From Nocardia colli (GTDB lineage: Bacteria; Actinomycetota; Actinomycetes; Mycobacteriales; Mycobacteriaceae): 64,000 nucleotides of DNA. Both the position numbers and the translations under genes were made by a program. The stretch is taken from contig NZ_VXLC01000027.1 of the NCBI RefSeq assembly GCF_008704205.1, forward strand, positions 1-64,000, read 5' to 3'. Below the pieces are notes generated by a model, which ran no database searches, had not been told where the DNA came from, and worked only from the letters and a program-made list of their open reading frames with translations. Positions 63,051 to 64,000 of this stretch are shown here, piece by piece. The stretch's first letter is position 1, and every line of letters starts with the position of its first letter.

Positions 63051-63710
63051 ATGTCTTCATCCCTTACGCTCACGCCGCCGTCAACACCGTTGGCGGACAA
63101 GGCAAGTGAGTTGATCGAAGGTGCTTTGTCGCTCGCGGTGCGCAACCACAGCGTGCGCGGATTCCTGTTCGGCGGTGCCGTCGCCGCCCGGGAGGGCCTG
63201 GGGCCCGGGGCCGATTACGACGAGGAGGTCATGTACCTCATCTGTGCGCTGCACGACCTCGGCCTCGCCGAAAAGGCCGGCGGCGACCAGCGATTCGAGA
63301 TCGACGGCGCGGACGACGCCGCTCGATTCCTCGAAGACAACGGCGTCACCGATGCCCGGGTCGACCTCATCTGGGATGCCATCGCCGCGCACACCATCGG
63401 GTTTACCGGGTCTCCGGTCTACCGCCGTCGCCGCCCGCCCGAGATCTGGATCGCCGTCGAGGGCATCGGCATCGATGTCGCGGGCGGCCCCGCCGATCTG
63501 CCGCCCGGCTACGCCGACCAGGTGCATGCCGCCTATCCCCGCCTCGGCGGCAGCCGCGCACTCACCGACGCCATCGAAGCGCAGGGTCTGGCGAATCCGC
63601 GGAAGGCGCCGACGACCAGCCTGGCCGGGGAGATCATCCGGCTGCGCCATCCCGAGGTACCCCGGCCGAGCTGGGACGACATCCTCGCCGCGAGCGGGTG
63701 GCGGGACTGA
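63051..63710 (+). CDS. HD-domain phosphohydrolase-like protein (cyanamide-hydratase-like)
   Basis: This 219-residue protein has the HD metal set: H33 in RNHSVRGFLF, H68-D69 in ICALHDLGLAE and a late histidine in IAAHTIG. The spacing is like the cyanamide hydratase/YedJ-type HD family. Activity is not established for actinobacterial members. GAGGAG precedes the ATG. Co-transcription with the GlxA-like gene is likely. Confidence 0.82.
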   Translation: MSSSLTLTPPSTPLADKASELIEGALSLAVRNHSVRGFLFGGAVAAREGLGPGADYDEEVMYLICALHDLGLAEKAGGDQRFEIDGADDAARFLEDNGVTDARVDLIWDAIAAHTIGFTGSPVYRRRRPPEIWIAVEGIGIDVAGGPADLPPGYADQVHAAYPRLGGSRALTDAIEAQGLANPRKAPTTSLAGEIIRLRHPEVPRPSWDDILAASGWRD

Positions 63711-63728
63711 TCGGCTACCGTCGAGCAG

Positions 63729-64000
63729 ATGACGGGTCTGCCACGAACGAGGGAGCGCCGCGGCGGTGACGTGGTCGCCGCTCCGGTCGCGTTGCCGCCG
63801 CGGCGAGCCGTCGAACTGGCCGACGGTTCGAGCGTCGACGTCCGGGTCGCGCCCGGAGTCAATCCTGTTCTGCTGCTGCATGGTTGGGCGCTCACGGCGG
63901 ATGTGAACTTCTGCCACCTCATGCAACCGGTCGCAGACAGTTACGGCCTGGTCGCGATGGACATGCGGGGGCATGGCCGCGGTCTGCCGTTGGCGGCGGG
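63729..64000 (+). CDS. Alpha/beta hydrolase, 3' truncated by the window edge
   Basis: The ATG at 63729 opens a frame running off the window: 90 codons with the alpha/beta-hydrolase start LLLHGWALTADVNF and MDMRGHGRG. The nucleophile region is not visible. It follows the HD gene by 18 bp and may belong to the same unit. Confidence 0.75.
   Translation, partial: MTGLPRTRERRGGDVVAAPVALPPRRAVELADGSSVDVRVAPGVNPVLLLHGWALTADVNFCHLMQPVADSYGLVAMDMRGHGRGLPLAA

Noticed and set aside
1..64000. CRISPR array, tRNA, rRNA or prophage
   Set aside because: No regularly spaced repeats, tRNA-like clover arrangement, rRNA-like stretch, integrase or phage structural gene was seen on either strand.

Overview
The window is high-GC actinobacterial DNA. 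The dense, often ATGA/GTGA-overlapping genes, frequent GTG starts, a ferritin-like acyl-ACP desaturase, FadE/FadD-type enzymes, an LppP/LprE lipoprotein, DUF998 and DUF5995 proteins and many TetR/IclR/HxlR regulators fit the Mycobacteriales, most likely Nocardia or a close relative. The genus is an inference from gene content. I saw no rRNA, tRNA, CRISPR array, prophage or intact insertion sequence.

Layout. 1-7.3 kb: the 3' part of a PUFA-synthase-like iterative lipid PKS locus (truncated PfaA-like ACP-KR-DH, a PfaC-like multi-hotdog protein without KS/CLF, PfaD), followed by an acyl-ACP desaturase behind a perfect 16-bp palindrome. 7.3-9.2 kb: a DUF998 membrane protein and a secreted lipase, convergent to the desaturase. 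9.5-17.2 kb (minus strand): a long operon with an acyl-CoA dehydrogenase, hotdog thioesterase, alpha/beta hydrolase and a complete Ugp-like ABC importer (C, B, A, E) containing a metallophosphodiesterase. Together they look like a glycerophosphodiester and lipid scavenging unit. A PDR-type oxidoreductase is divergent from it. 18.3-23.5 kb: a solitary small caspase-fold-like protein of unknown role, a CrtI-like FAD oxidoreductase, an MDR reductase, the Ohr/OhrR peroxide pair and a DUF574 methyltransferase.

23.5-31.3 kb: a complete histidine-utilisation operon (hutH, hutU, an M20 amidohydrolase in the HutG slot, hutF, hutI) divergent from an IclR regulator. 31.3-43.2 kb: a PQQ-type sugar dehydrogenase with a LysR regulator; a TetR gene with a 27-bp operator-like repeat in front of an FAD monooxygenase broken by a frameshift; a dienelactone hydrolase; a TetR/SDR pair whose divergent promoter holds three operator copies; a CocE hydrolase; a PPM1-type methyltransferase with an LLM flavoprotein; and a DapA-family aldolase. 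43.2-43.66 kb is non-coding and repeat-bearing.

43.7-56.6 kb: gluconokinase, a DJ-1/PfpI protein, a DUF5995 secreted protein, an M50 membrane peptidase, an acyl-CoA ligase, a Ser/Thr kinase, a BASS transporter and a Gfo/Idh oxidoreductase. These are followed by a 541-bp promoter region with a Crp-like site, a polyol dehydrogenase plus HAD phosphatase pair, a lipoprotein, a strong bidirectional hairpin and an HxlR/CMD pair. 56.6-64 kb: a CitA/CitB-type two-component system divergent from an SsuBCA/NMT1-type ABC importer, with a 16-bp palindrome between them; then a GlxA-like AraC regulator, an HD-domain protein and the start of an alpha/beta hydrolase running off the window.

The genes describe a soil-type heterotroph able to scavenge lipids, histidine, sugars and polyols and aromatic-like compounds, with many locally regulated divergent promoters. 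All functions are read from motifs; no homology search was run.
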